Shown here piece by piece: positions 33,604 through 42,073 of a stretch of 64,000 bases of DNA. This DNA is from CALJFL01 sp963669435 (GTDB lineage Bacteria; Pseudomonadota; Gammaproteobacteria; Pseudomonadales; Halieaceae): assembly GCA_963669435.1 (NCBI GenBank), contig OY770025.1, positions 3,100,001 through 3,164,000 of the forward strand. Reading direction: 5' to 3'. The notes below the pieces were generated by a model that saw only the letters and a list, made by a program, of their open reading frames with translations, was not told the DNA's origin and ran no database searches. How positions within the stretch are numbered: position 1 is the stretch's first letter; the number at the start of each line of letters is the position of its first letter. A program made the position numbers and the translations under genes.

Positions 33604-34605
33604 ATGAGCGAAATTGATAACCCTACGATGATGGCTGAAGGCGTTTACGCCAAGTTCAGCGACCTGTTCGAACCCTATCTGGAAGAAGTGGGTATCGATA
33701 AGTCTGCTCTGTCAGACCCTAATGCGCTCATTCCTCTGACCAGCCACGCCCGACTGATGGAAGTCACCGCCCAGAAGTCCGGCGACCCGTATTTTGGTTT
33801 GCATCTGGGATTGCAGATTCAAAATGCCGACATGGGCGCTATCGGTTATGCCATCGAGAACTCGCCAACGGTAGGTGCGGCGCTGCGCAATTTTGCACGG
33901 TATCTTGCCGCGTATACCCGCGGTTGCTTCTTTGCATTAAAGATAGAAGGCGATTTAGCCTTTTACGATTTCGGCTATACCTTGCCGGAGTTGGGACTGA
34001 TGGATCGTCGCCAGGAGGCAGAGTGTACGCTCTCACTGGTATTAAAACTCATACGGTCAGTTTCGGGCGATAACTGGAGCCCGAAGGAAGTCTGGTTTGA
34101 ACATCCTCGTCCTGAGAAAACCGCCGAGTACAAACGCGTTTTCGGCGCACCTGTGGAGTTTGGGAAGCCAATTAATCGTCTTGTCATCAATGCATCGTTT
34201 TTGGATAAGCCCGTTATCTCTGCACAACCACGGCTCTTTGCGGTCATTGAAGAGCATCTTCAGCACGTGATTGAGGGTCAGGATCACGAGTTAGATCTTG
34301 TCAACCAGGTGAGTAATCTTGTTGCCCGCGAACTGAGCAATGGTGTTCCGACTATCGACTGGGTTGCAGACCAGCTTGCTATGACCAAGCGAACATTGCA
34401 GCGCCGACTGACGGATAATGATATTGGATTTAGCGAAATCGTCGACGACGTGCGGCGAAATATGGCGCTGCAATACGTAGAAAAAAGCGGCATATCACTC
34501 ACTGAAATTTCTTTCCTCCTGGGCTACTCCCACCTCAGTGCCTTTTGCCGTTCGTTTAAACGCTGGACGGGAACCACTCCTCAGAATGTCAGGGGACATG
34601 CCTAG
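33604..34605 (+). CDS. AraC-family transcriptional regulator (Arabinose_bd type)
   Basis: A 333-residue regulator of the OruR/ArgR-like subgroup. Residues 15-200 form the ligand-binding region found in this branch (HARLMEVTAQKSGDPYFGLHLG), and residues 235-330 the double helix-turn-helix (WVADQLAMTKRTLQRRL and EISFLLGYSHLSAFCRSFKRWTGTTP). It is divergent from the VOC-TonB operon and 221 bases upstream of the acetoacetate-decarboxylase-like operon, so it may control either or both. Confidence 0.92.
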   Translation: MSEIDNPTMMAEGVYAKFSDLFEPYLEEVGIDKSALSDPNALIPLTSHARLMEVTAQKSGDPYFGLHLGLQIQNADMGAIGYAIENSPTVGAALRNFARYLAAYTRGCFFALKIEGDLAFYDFGYTLPELGLMDRRQEAECTLSLVLKLIRSVSGDNWSPKEVWFEHPRPEKTAEYKRVFGAPVEFGKPINRLVINASFLDKPVISAQPRLFAVIEEHLQHVIEGQDHELDLVNQVSNLVARELSNGVPTIDWVADQLAMTKRTLQRRLTDNDIGFSEIVDDVRRNMALQYVEKSGISLTEISFLLGYSHLSAFCRSFKRWTGTTPQNVRGHA

Positions 34606-34756
34606 GACCATACCAGGTCCTCCCTCTGGCCATCACTGGCGTTTTCTGCAGGTTCTGCCTTCGCGTACTGATGTCGCATCGTGTTTACCTAATGTCGTCT
34701 GGCGGTAAGCAAGTTCTCTCCTGATTAATAACATGTTTCTTACAGAAACCATCGGT

Positions 34757-34789
34757 TTCACAGATAGCCATTGTGAGCTGATCTGTGAA
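34757..34789 (+). promoter_or_regulatory. Perfect 9-bp inverted repeat upstream of the ADC-like operon
   Basis: TTCACAGAT (34757-34765) and ATCTGTGAA (34781-34789) are perfect inverted copies with a 15-nt spacer, 37 bases before the next start codon. A smaller dyad GAAACC-ATC-GGTTTC lies immediately upstream. The position and symmetry suggest an operator for the operon. Confidence 0.6.
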
Positions 34790-34826
34790 GTAAAGATGCC
34801 AGTAAAGTTGATATCAGGAGAAAGAC

Positions 34827-35597
34827 ATGTCGGATAACACACAAAAATTTGGGCGCCTGACTCCGGACCAATGGGGTACCACCATGCCGGCCCATAAGTC
34901 TTCCTACAAAAAGGGGCCGTGGTTTTATCGCGATACTGAGGCGTTGATGATCACCTACCTGACCGATGAAGACGCGGCTCTGGATGTCCTCCCCTCAGAT
35001 CTGGAACTGATTGAGCCTGCGACGGCATTCATGGTCCTTGAGTTTAACCACTTCAGCACCAGTGGCGGGCCCTATGGCGAGGTGTACACCGGTATCTTGT
35101 GCCAGTACGAAGGCCAGGTCTACGGCTATACCAACGCGGTATATGTGACCACGGAAAACGCATTGACTGCAGGACGTGAAATATGGGGTTTCGGTAAGAA
35201 GATGGCGCATCGTATTGAACTTATCCGCCACGGTACCGGGGAGATTGAAGGCGTGGTAGAAACCAAGCCTGGACATATCGCTGCAAAGGCTTTTTTCTTG
35301 CCTGACTGTAACCTATCTGCGGATGTGCTCGAGGAAATGCCATTGGCGGTATTGAAAATTATTCCGGGGGTGGAAGGCGAGGAGCCTGATGTCGCGAAGT
35401 TGAACTGTGTTTCTTTTGGTGGCCCTCCCCATAAGGGTCCCGATGGCAAGGACGAGGTGTATGGAGGCGAGGCCACTCTGGAGGTGGATAAGGTATCTGA
35501 CGTTAACCTTCCGGTACTCCAGGTGGTGGATGCTAAGTATATCCGTATGACCGCAGATCTTCCCTATGGCAAAACCCTGATCGACTATAAAGCTTGA
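34827..35597 (+). CDS. Acetoacetate decarboxylase (ADC) family protein
   Basis: A 256-residue ADC-fold protein. The Schiff-base region is recognisable: TAGREIWGFGKKMAHRI puts a Lys pair at 124-125 in the place of clostridial Lys115/116, and Arg/Glu next to it are kept. The N-terminal half (ITYLTDEDAALDVLPSDLELIEPATAFMV) is family-typical. AGGAGAAAGAC precedes the ATG. Lying with a luciferase-like oxidoreductase, PHA genes and an SDR, it may act on a beta-keto acid or be an ADC-like enzyme with another reaction. Confidence 0.85.
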   Translation: MSDNTQKFGRLTPDQWGTTMPAHKSSYKKGPWFYRDTEALMITYLTDEDAALDVLPSDLELIEPATAFMVLEFNHFSTSGGPYGEVYTGILCQYEGQVYGYTNAVYVTTENALTAGREIWGFGKKMAHRIELIRHGTGEIEGVVETKPGHIAAKAFFLPDCNLSADVLEEMPLAVLKIIPGVEGEEPDVAKLNCVSFGGPPHKGPDGKDEVYGGEATLEVDKVSDVNLPVLQVVDAKYIRMTADLPYGKTLIDYKA

Positions 35598-35607
35598 GAT
35601 ATTCAGT

Positions 35608-36483
35608 ATGGAAATAGGATTGCTCATACCTCTGGCTGCTCCCTATGCCACCCGAGAGTTCGTCGCATCCTTGGGTACGCGAGCGGAGGAGTCGGGTTTC
35701 AGTTCTCTCTGGGTGGGCGAACATCTTGTGGTTCCCGCCAATTGGGAATCCGACTACCCCCTGTCGGAAGACGGCAAGATTCCTGCAGCAATTCGTTATG
35801 GCGAACTTGATCCCTATACAACGCTTTGTTTCCTGGCCGGTATCACACAGAAGATTCGCCTGGGGGCTTGCACCATCGTTCCGCAGCGAAATCCCGTATA
35901 TACAGCCAAAGAAATTGCCAATGCGGATTGGTTGTCGGGTGGGCGGATAGACTTTGGGGCCGGCATAGGTTGGTCAAAGGAAGAATTTGACGCCACCCAA
36001 TCTGAGTTCCCCCGCCGCGGTGCACGCTGTAAATCTTACCTGCAGGTGATGCGGGCATTGTGGGAGAACGAAGTCGCCGAGCATCATGATGACTTTTACG
36101 ATATGCCCGCGAGCTTGCTGTATCCCAAACCCCTGCAGAGCCCACGAGTGCCCATTCATGTTCTTGGCGATTCCAAAGCTTCGATAAAGCGCGTGGCCAC
36201 GGTTGGCGATGGTTTCTTGCCGCTCGACAAGAGCCCCCAGGAAATGGCTGCACTGCTCAAAGTTCTCGACGTGGCGCTTGCCGAGGAGAGTCGTGATCGT
36301 GGCGAGATCAAAGTATCCGTCTGCCCCTACACCCGCGACGTCGACCTGGATATGGTCAAGCAGTATCGGGACGCAGGTGTGGAGCAAGTGGTGCTGTTCA
36401 AGTTCGTTGAAGATATGGACGAAATGGCGCGCACGGTCGATAACTTTGCGAACAACATAGTGCTGCCAGCGCGTAGTTTGTAA
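35608..36483 (+). CDS. Luciferase-like (LLM) flavin- or F420-dependent oxidoreductase
   Basis: A 291-residue TIM-barrel protein of the luciferase-like monooxygenase superfamily, resembling the TIGR03619 group annotated as F420-dependent. Landmarks are SSLWVGEHLVVP near residue 34, KIRLGACTIVPQRNPVYTAKE, and the strongly conserved GRIDFGAGIGWSKEEF. It starts 10 bases after the ADC-like gene. FMN cannot be excluded as its cofactor. Oxidation or reduction of a ketone or alcohol in the same pathway is inference. Confidence 0.85.
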   Translation: MEIGLLIPLAAPYATREFVASLGTRAEESGFSSLWVGEHLVVPANWESDYPLSEDGKIPAAIRYGELDPYTTLCFLAGITQKIRLGACTIVPQRNPVYTAKEIANADWLSGGRIDFGAGIGWSKEEFDATQSEFPRRGARCKSYLQVMRALWENEVAEHHDDFYDMPASLLYPKPLQSPRVPIHVLGDSKASIKRVATVGDGFLPLDKSPQEMAALLKVLDVALAEESRDRGEIKVSVCPYTRDVDLDMVKQYRDAGVEQVVLFKFVEDMDEMARTVDNFANNIVLPARSL

Positions 36484-36617
36484 GCGTCCCACGCGTAGGA
36501 AAAAAGACCGATGTACTGCTCCAGGCAGGGTACCTTGCTGATCTCATTGCCGGCTGTTTACGCTGAACATCAAAACCTTGGTACAGGGCGAGGGCTCCCT
36601 GCCTTGGGGAGACCCAA

Positions 36618-38321
36618 ATGAACACGAAGAGGGAAGCGAGGTCTTCCGGTGGGGGGGAGCGGCCCGACAACACCGTTACATTGAGCCCTATTACTGGTTT
36701 GCATCCACAAGATCTGCTGGAGACAGCGGCAAAGGTTGCTTATCAGGGATTTCGACAGCCATTCATTTTTGCTAAACATTTTTCCAGTCACGCCCGCAAG
36801 CTGGTCGATGTAATGGCGAGCCATACGAGCTACCAGCCCTCGCCACGTGATCGTCGCTTTCGGGATGACGCATGGGAGGATCAGCTTTACTACCAGCGAA
36901 TTTTGCAGGCTTACCTTGCTTTCAATGAAACACTCACGGAGTGGGTCGAGGACCTTAATCTGAATGACGTCGAGCGACTGCGCGCGGAATTTCTAGTACG
37001 CCTGGTCAGCGACTGCGTCGCACCGACAAACAGCCTTCTGGGAAACCCTGAAGCGCTGCGTAAGGCAAGTGAAACCAGAGGAGCCAGCCTTGCGCGTGGT
37101 TTCGTTAACCTGTTGAAGGATCTGCGTGAGAACCATGGCATCCCCGCCCAGGTTAAAGAAGATGCCTTCAAAGTGGGTGACAATCTGGCGACCACACCCG
37201 GGGCGGTTGTGTTTCGCAATGAGGTGTTGGAACTCATCCAGTACGAGCCGACTACCACGCAGGTTCACAGACGGCCGGTGCTGATGCTGGGTGCGATGAT
37301 CAACAAATTCTATGCCTTTGATTTCACGCCTGAGCGCAGTTTGGTGAAATACAGCCTTGATCAGGGCTTGCAGGTGTTTATGGTCAGTTGGGCCAATCCC
37401 GGGCGCGAGCATTCCCACTGGGGTGTGGAAACCTATGCGACGGCAGTTCTGGAAGCCATGGAGGCGGTGAAAAGTATCACCGGGTCGAGTGACCTAAACA
37501 TCGTTTGTTTGTGCTCCGCGGCTATGGTCAGTTCGGCGATGGCTGCTTACTTGAGTGCAGTGGATGATGCTTCGATTAATGCCATGACCATCGGTGTCTG
37601 TATGTTGGATATGCAAGATACTGACATGGAGATGAGTGCCTTTGCGACCGATGAGAGCATGGCGCGAGCCAAGCAGCGTTCAAAAAATGCGGGCATTCTG
37701 CGTGGTCACGAGTTGGCGCTATCGATGCTGTGGATGCGCCCTCAGGATCTGATCTGGGATAATGTGGTCAATAACTATTTGCTGGGTAATGATCCGCCGG
37801 AATTCGATCTACTGTATTGGAACAATGATCGGACCAACCTGCCTGCCCAACTGCATGCTGACATTGTCGACATGTTTTCCAGCGGCAGCTTGCTCAGACC
37901 GGGTGAAATGTCGATGAAAGGCGTGCCTCTTGATCTGCAGGCTGTTGATTGTGACAAATTTTTTATCGCCGGAGAGTCAGATCATATTACACCCTGGAAG
38001 GCCTGCTACCGGGCGGCCAGGGCGTTCGGCGGAAATCGAGAGTTTGTTCTTTCCCGCAGCGGCCATATCCAGACCTTCCTGAATTCTCCGGCAAAGCGTA
38101 AAGCGAGCTTTTTCACCAGCGCAGAGATTCCCAGTCAGGCTGAAAATTGGCTTGACGCTGCACAACTGCAGACGGGCTCCTGGTGGGAGTATTGGTGGAA
38201 GTGGATAAGGCCGCGAAGTGACAAGAAGAAGAGGGCGCCGCGCGGACTTGGTAACAGGTCTTATCCCGCGGGCGAGCAGGCCCCCGGGACCTATGTACAT
38301 CAGAAGGCGGATGAGCGGTGA
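36618..38321 (+). CDS. phaC: Class II-type polyhydroxyalkanoate synthase with altered nucleophile elbow
   Basis: A 567-residue PHA synthase, close in length and wording to Pseudomonas medium-chain-length enzymes (NYLLGNDPPEFDLLYWNND, SDHITPWKACYRAAR, SGHIQTFLNSP, YPAGEQAPGTYVH). The catalytic triad reads Cys299, Asp455 and His483. The nucleophile elbow, normally G-x-C-x-G-G, is C-L-C-S-A-A here, so both flanking glycines are replaced. GGGGAG sits ahead of the ATG. It overlaps the depolymerase gene by 4 bases, matching the canonical phaC-phaZ order. Polymer synthesis is likely but the odd elbow leaves room for a changed activity. Confidence 0.9.
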   Translation: MNTKREARSSGGGERPDNTVTLSPITGLHPQDLLETAAKVAYQGFRQPFIFAKHFSSHARKLVDVMASHTSYQPSPRDRRFRDDAWEDQLYYQRILQAYLAFNETLTEWVEDLNLNDVERLRAEFLVRLVSDCVAPTNSLLGNPEALRKASETRGASLARGFVNLLKDLRENHGIPAQVKEDAFKVGDNLATTPGAVVFRNEVLELIQYEPTTTQVHRRPVLMLGAMINKFYAFDFTPERSLVKYSLDQGLQVFMVSWANPGREHSHWGVETYATAVLEAMEAVKSITGSSDLNIVCLCSAAMVSSAMAAYLSAVDDASINAMTIGVCMLDMQDTDMEMSAFATDESMARAKQRSKNAGILRGHELALSMLWMRPQDLIWDNVVNNYLLGNDPPEFDLLYWNNDRTNLPAQLHADIVDMFSSGSLLRPGEMSMKGVPLDLQAVDCDKFFIAGESDHITPWKACYRAARAFGGNREFVLSRSGHIQTFLNSPAKRKASFFTSAEIPSQAENWLDAAQLQTGSWWEYWWKWIRPRSDKKKRAPRGLGNRSYPAGEQAPGTYVHQKADER

Positions 38322-39151
38322 GCGCGATTACGGAGCAATGGTTTGACTTCCGTGGTCTTCGGATTCGTTACTTGCATCGGCGTAAGGCGTCCAGGCTGCG
38401 TCCATTGCTGATTTTTAACGGTCTCGGTCAGAGCATCGAGTCGCTGCGGGTTTTCATGGATGCCCTATCTGATCGTACTATTATCGCGTTTGAAGTGCCT
38501 GGCGCGGGAAGGTCCGATGTGCCGCCCTTACCGCTGAGATATTGCCAGCACGCGAACGTGGCTCGTGCTTTACTGGAGCAACTCGACTATCAGCAGGTCA
38601 ATGTATTCGGGGTCTCCTGGGGAGGCGGTTTGGCACAGGAGTTCACCATCCAGTATCCATCAAAGGTAGATAAATTGATTTTGGGTGCTGCGGTGATGGG
38701 CTACATGATGTTACCGGCGAGCCCTGGCGTGTATTCGAAAATGAGCAGTCCAAGGCGCTTCACTGATGCCGCGTATATGGAGTCAATTGCCGGTGACATT
38801 TATGGCGGTGACTTGCGCGGTAATCCCGCTTTGGCCCGTGAGTTGCTAGCGGACCAACCGACGCCCAGCCTGCGGGGCTACTTGTATCAGGCGATGGCGA
38901 TGTACGGCTGGACCAGCGTACTCAACTTGCGGCGCATAAAACAGGACACGCTGGTTTTGCATGGTCGGGATGACCCAATGGTTCGATTGTCGAATGCACA
39001 GTTGCTTTCCAGTCTTTTGCCCAACAGTCGGCTGGAGGTGCTCGACTGCGGCCATCTGTTTATGCTTACGCGGACGCAAGAGGTGGCGGGCTTGATTACT
39101 GATTTTACTGACAGAAACTCAGAGGTTGAAAATGGGCACCGATCTGTTTGA
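38318..39151 (+). CDS. phaZ: Intracellular mcl-PHA depolymerase
   Basis: A 277-residue alpha/beta hydrolase that frees hydroxyacids from stored medium-chain PHA. It follows Pseudomonas PhaZ throughout: LLIFNGLGQS, FEVPGAGRSDVP, nucleophile Ser100 in FGVSWGGGLAQ, SPRRFTDAAY, Asp219 in LHGRDDPMVRL and His246 in LDCGHLFMLTR. It starts with GTG inside the end of phaC (GTGA overlap) and its own end overlaps the next SDR start by 20 bases, which argues for tight co-expression. Confidence 0.9.
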   Translation: MSAITEQWFDFRGLRIRYLHRRKASRLRPLLIFNGLGQSIESLRVFMDALSDRTIIAFEVPGAGRSDVPPLPLRYCQHANVARALLEQLDYQQVNVFGVSWGGGLAQEFTIQYPSKVDKLILGAAVMGYMMLPASPGVYSKMSSPRRFTDAAYMESIAGDIYGGDLRGNPALARELLADQPTPSLRGYLYQAMAMYGWTSVLNLRRIKQDTLVLHGRDDPMVRLSNAQLLSSLLPNSRLEVLDCGHLFMLTRTQEVAGLITDFTDRNSEVENGHRSV

Positions 39152-39902
39152 CTTAACAGGAAAAATCGCAATCGTCACCGGCGCTAGTCGTGGTATCGGC
39201 GAAGAAATCGCACACCTTTTGGCTGCCCAGGGCGCTCATGTCATCGTCTCCAGTAGAAAGTTAGACGGATGCCAGGGGGTGGTCGATGCGATCCTTGAGG
39301 CCGGATACAGTGCAGAGGCATTTCCATGCCACATAGGCAATGTCGATGATGCCATGGCGATTTTCGATCACGTTGATACGCACCATGGTAAACTGGACAT
39401 CCTGGTCAATAATGCTGCGACCAACCCCTACTATGGCGATATTCTGGATACCGACCTTGAATCTTTTCAAAAGACAGTAGACGTCAATATCAGGGGCTAT
39501 TTTCTGATGTCTATGGAGGCGGGCAAGCGCATGCGGGACAGCGGTGGCGGCGCTATTGTGAATACGGCCTCGGTCGCGGGGATTCAGCCTTCCCCGGGGC
39601 AGGGAATCTACGCTGTTACCAAAGCCGCCGTGGTGAATATGACGCGCGCTTTTGCGGGTGAGTGCGGTAAGCACAATATTCGTGTGAATGCGTTGCTCCC
39701 GGGTCTAACCAAAACTAAGTTCGCGGGCGCGTTGTTTGAAGGTGAAGGTTATACCGAAGCTGTGCGCAGTATCCCGCTGCAGCGTCACGCGGAGCCGTCC
39801 GAGATGGCAGGCGTCGTACTGATGATGGTGTCTGACGCAGGTTCCTATCTCAACGGCGAGAGTATCATCGTGGATGGGGGTCTTACAGCCACGCGAATCT
39901 AG
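39132..39902 (+). CDS. Short-chain dehydrogenase (3-oxoacyl reductase type)
   Basis: A 256-residue SDR with VTGASRGIG at residues 15-23, NNAATNPYYGD, catalytic GIYAVTKAAVVNM and the C-terminal SYLNGESIIVDGG typical of FabG-like reductases. ATG 39132 has GAGG six bases upstream; a TTG two codons earlier is less likely. It overlaps phaZ, so it could interconvert 3-hydroxyacyl and 3-oxoacyl forms for PHA turnover, or act on the pathway's ketone intermediate. Confidence 0.9.
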   Translation: MGTDLFDLTGKIAIVTGASRGIGEEIAHLLAAQGAHVIVSSRKLDGCQGVVDAILEAGYSAEAFPCHIGNVDDAMAIFDHVDTHHGKLDILVNNAATNPYYGDILDTDLESFQKTVDVNIRGYFLMSMEAGKRMRDSGGGAIVNTASVAGIQPSPGQGIYAVTKAAVVNMTRAFAGECGKHNIRVNALLPGLTKTKFAGALFEGEGYTEAVRSIPLQRHAEPSEMAGVVLMMVSDAGSYLNGESIIVDGGLTATRI

Positions 39903-40028
39903 TCACAATTCAGACAACAGGAGCATAAGCGCAACGCGAGATCCTATAGGCCAAGATAAGAACATTCATTCTCTTGGCGCTTCGACCTGTATTGTCTTTT
40001 TCTTTGGCGTTTGGCGTGACCCGAACGC

Positions 40029-41105
40029 TTACTGCTTGACCACCTGTGTCCAACCAAAGCGATCTTCCCGTGCGCCGTACTGGATGCCTGTCAGTTCATC
40101 ATACAACGCCCTGGCAACCGGGCCGGACTCATCGTTGTTGACCACGTAGTCTTTGCCGCGAAAATGCAGCTTGCCCACAGGCGAAATGACAGCAGCGGTA
40201 CCGCAGCCGAATATCTCGGTGATTTTTCCGGACTCGATATCGGCCAGCACTTCGTTGATGTCCAGCCGCTGTTCGGTGGTTGCATAACCCATAGCCGGGG
40301 CCAGGGTGAGCAGTGAGTCGCGGGTGATGCCGGCCAATATACTGCCACTGAGTTGCGGCGTGACAATACTGCCATCGTCATACACAAAGCAGATGTTCAT
40401 GGCGCCGACTTCCTCGATGAACTTGCCGTGAATAGCGTCCAGCCACAGCACCTGGGTGTAGCCTTCCTGGGCTACCTTTTCGCTCATGTGCAGACTGGCG
40501 GCATAGTTGCCGCCGGTTTTAGCTTCGCCAACGCCACCGATAACTGCGCGCCGATAGTCGTCACTGACGTAGACGGATACCGGGTCGAATCCGCCCTTGA
40601 AGTAGGGGCCGACCGGGCCGGTGATAATAAAATGCATGTACTCGGTACTCGCACCCAACCCGAGTTTGGGACTGCTGGCAATCATCGCGGGGCGAATGTA
40701 CAGCGAGGAGCCCGGCTCGGAGGGTACCCAGCGTCCGTCCTGTTCGAGCAGCGCCTTCAATGCCTGCAGGTGAAACTCCTCATCCACCGGGGGCATAACC
40801 ATGCGGATGGCGGAACTATTGAAGCGCCGAAAATTGGCCTCCGGTCGGAACAGGTTAATATCGCCGTCCGGGCGGCGGTAGGCCTTGAGTCCCTCAAAAA
40901 TTTCCTGCCCATAGTGCAATACGGCCGCCGCCGGGTGCAGGGGGAGATCCGCCATCGGCTTGACGCAGGCGTCGTGCCAGCCCTGTTCCGGCTTGTAGTG
41001 CTGCACGAACATGTGGTCCGCAAAGATAGTGCCAAAGGCCGGGTCTTTGGGGAGCGGCGCCTGCTCTGAGGGCGGCGCGGGTTGTATGGTTATCTCGCGG
41101 GTCAT
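40029..41105 (-). CDS. ilvE: Branched-chain amino acid aminotransferase
   Basis: A 358-residue class IV (fold type IV) PLP enzyme of the long BCAT group. It contains LHYGQEIFEGLKAYRRPDG, SLYIRPAMIAS and the PLP lysine (Lys196) in EAKTGGNYAASL, then EVGAMNICFVYDDG and IFGCGTAAVISPVG. It transfers the amino group between leucine, isoleucine or valine and 2-oxoglutarate. It is monocistronic here, with no other ilv or leu genes nearby. Confidence 0.97.
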   Translation of the reverse strand: MTREITIQPAPPSEQAPLPKDPAFGTIFADHMFVQHYKPEQGWHDACVKPMADLPLHPAAAVLHYGQEIFEGLKAYRRPDGDINLFRPEANFRRFNSSAIRMVMPPVDEEFHLQALKALLEQDGRWVPSEPGSSLYIRPAMIASSPKLGLGASTEYMHFIITGPVGPYFKGGFDPVSVYVSDDYRRAVIGGVGEAKTGGNYAASLHMSEKVAQEGYTQVLWLDAIHGKFIEEVGAMNICFVYDDGSIVTPQLSGSILAGITRDSLLTLAPAMGYATTEQRLDINEVLADIESGKITEIFGCGTAAVISPVGKLHFRGKDYVVNNDESGPVARALYDELTGIQYGAREDRFGWTQVVKQ

Positions 41106-41248
41106 GTCGGTAGCTACAAGTTCTGGCGTTAGCGGTTAAAAGCCGAACATTGTAGCGTTTTTTGATCTGCCGCGGGGAGGGCGGGGAGTGTAAATATTGC
41201 TGCCAGCCCGCGTAGTAGGGACGGGCTGGTGCGCATCGAGCGATAGTT

Positions 41249-42019
41249 TTACATTGAACTCACCACATGCCCGCCGTCCACAGGCAATGCAATGCCGGTA
41301 ACATAACTACCCGCGTCGCTGGCCAATAGCAGTAGTGCGCCGTCAAGCTCGTGTAATTTGCCCACGCGCTTGGAAGGTGTGTTTGCCATCATGGCCTGGC
41401 CCGATTCGGATTCAAGTTTCTCGTCGTTAAGCTCCGTAACGAAGTATCCCGGACAGAGCGCATTCACGCGGATATTCTTGATCGCCAGTTCCATGGCCAT
41501 GGCTTTTGACAGTTGTACGACTGCAGCTTTGGAAACGCAGTAGGTGGATTCGCCAAATTGCGCGCGCAGGCCGAGTACCGACGCCACGTTAACAATACTT
41601 CCGGGAATCTTCAGCTCGGCGCACCGTGCTGCCACAGACCGGGCCAGACGCCACACCGATTTCAGGTTGGTGTCCATGACGAAATCCCAGCTTTCCTCGT
41701 CCACTTTCAGGCAGTAGTTGGACTTGGCGACCCCGGCATTGTTGATCAACACTGTTATTGGCCCCATAGCGGCTTCCACGCCGCTGAGCGCCTTGGCGAC
41801 GCTGTCAGCGTCATTGACGTCCAGCGGCACCGACATGGCATCGCCTCCGGCGGCTTTGATCTCCTCTAGGGTTGCGGCCAGTTTATCTGCGCGCCGTGCG
41901 CCGATCGCGACTTTCGCGCCGGCGCGGGCCAGTACCTTGGCAAAGTGCGCACCCAGGCCGCTGGAGGCGCCGGTTACCAGTACCGTTTTACCTTGCATGG
42001 AAAACAGGGAGTCAGTCAT
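41249..42019 (-). CDS. Short-chain dehydrogenase/reductase
   Basis: A 256-residue SDR of the FabG/glucose-dehydrogenase-like group: VTGASSGLG near residue 15, NNAGVAKSNY, active-site YCVSKAAVVQL and AGSYVTGIALPVDGGHV at the end. It lies 54 bases downstream of the acyl-CoA dehydrogenase gene on the same strand, so the pair likely acts in one acyl-CoA pathway, for instance on a 3-hydroxyacyl-CoA; the exact step is inference. Confidence 0.92.
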   Translation of the reverse strand: MTDSLFSMQGKTVLVTGASSGLGAHFAKVLARAGAKVAIGARRADKLAATLEEIKAAGGDAMSVPLDVNDADSVAKALSGVEAAMGPITVLINNAGVAKSNYCLKVDEESWDFVMDTNLKSVWRLARSVAARCAELKIPGSIVNVASVLGLRAQFGESTYCVSKAAVVQLSKAMAMELAIKNIRVNALCPGYFVTELNDEKLESESGQAMMANTPSKRVGKLHELDGALLLLASDAGSYVTGIALPVDGGHVVSSM

Positions 42020-42073
42020 TGGAGTGTTCTCTCGTATATCGGTGATGATGTTATAAGTCTCTGTAAGTTAAGT

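Noticed and set aside
34604..34621. AGGACC/GGTCCT hairpin at the AraC stop
   Set aside because: Only six pairs and no T-run; not called as a terminator.
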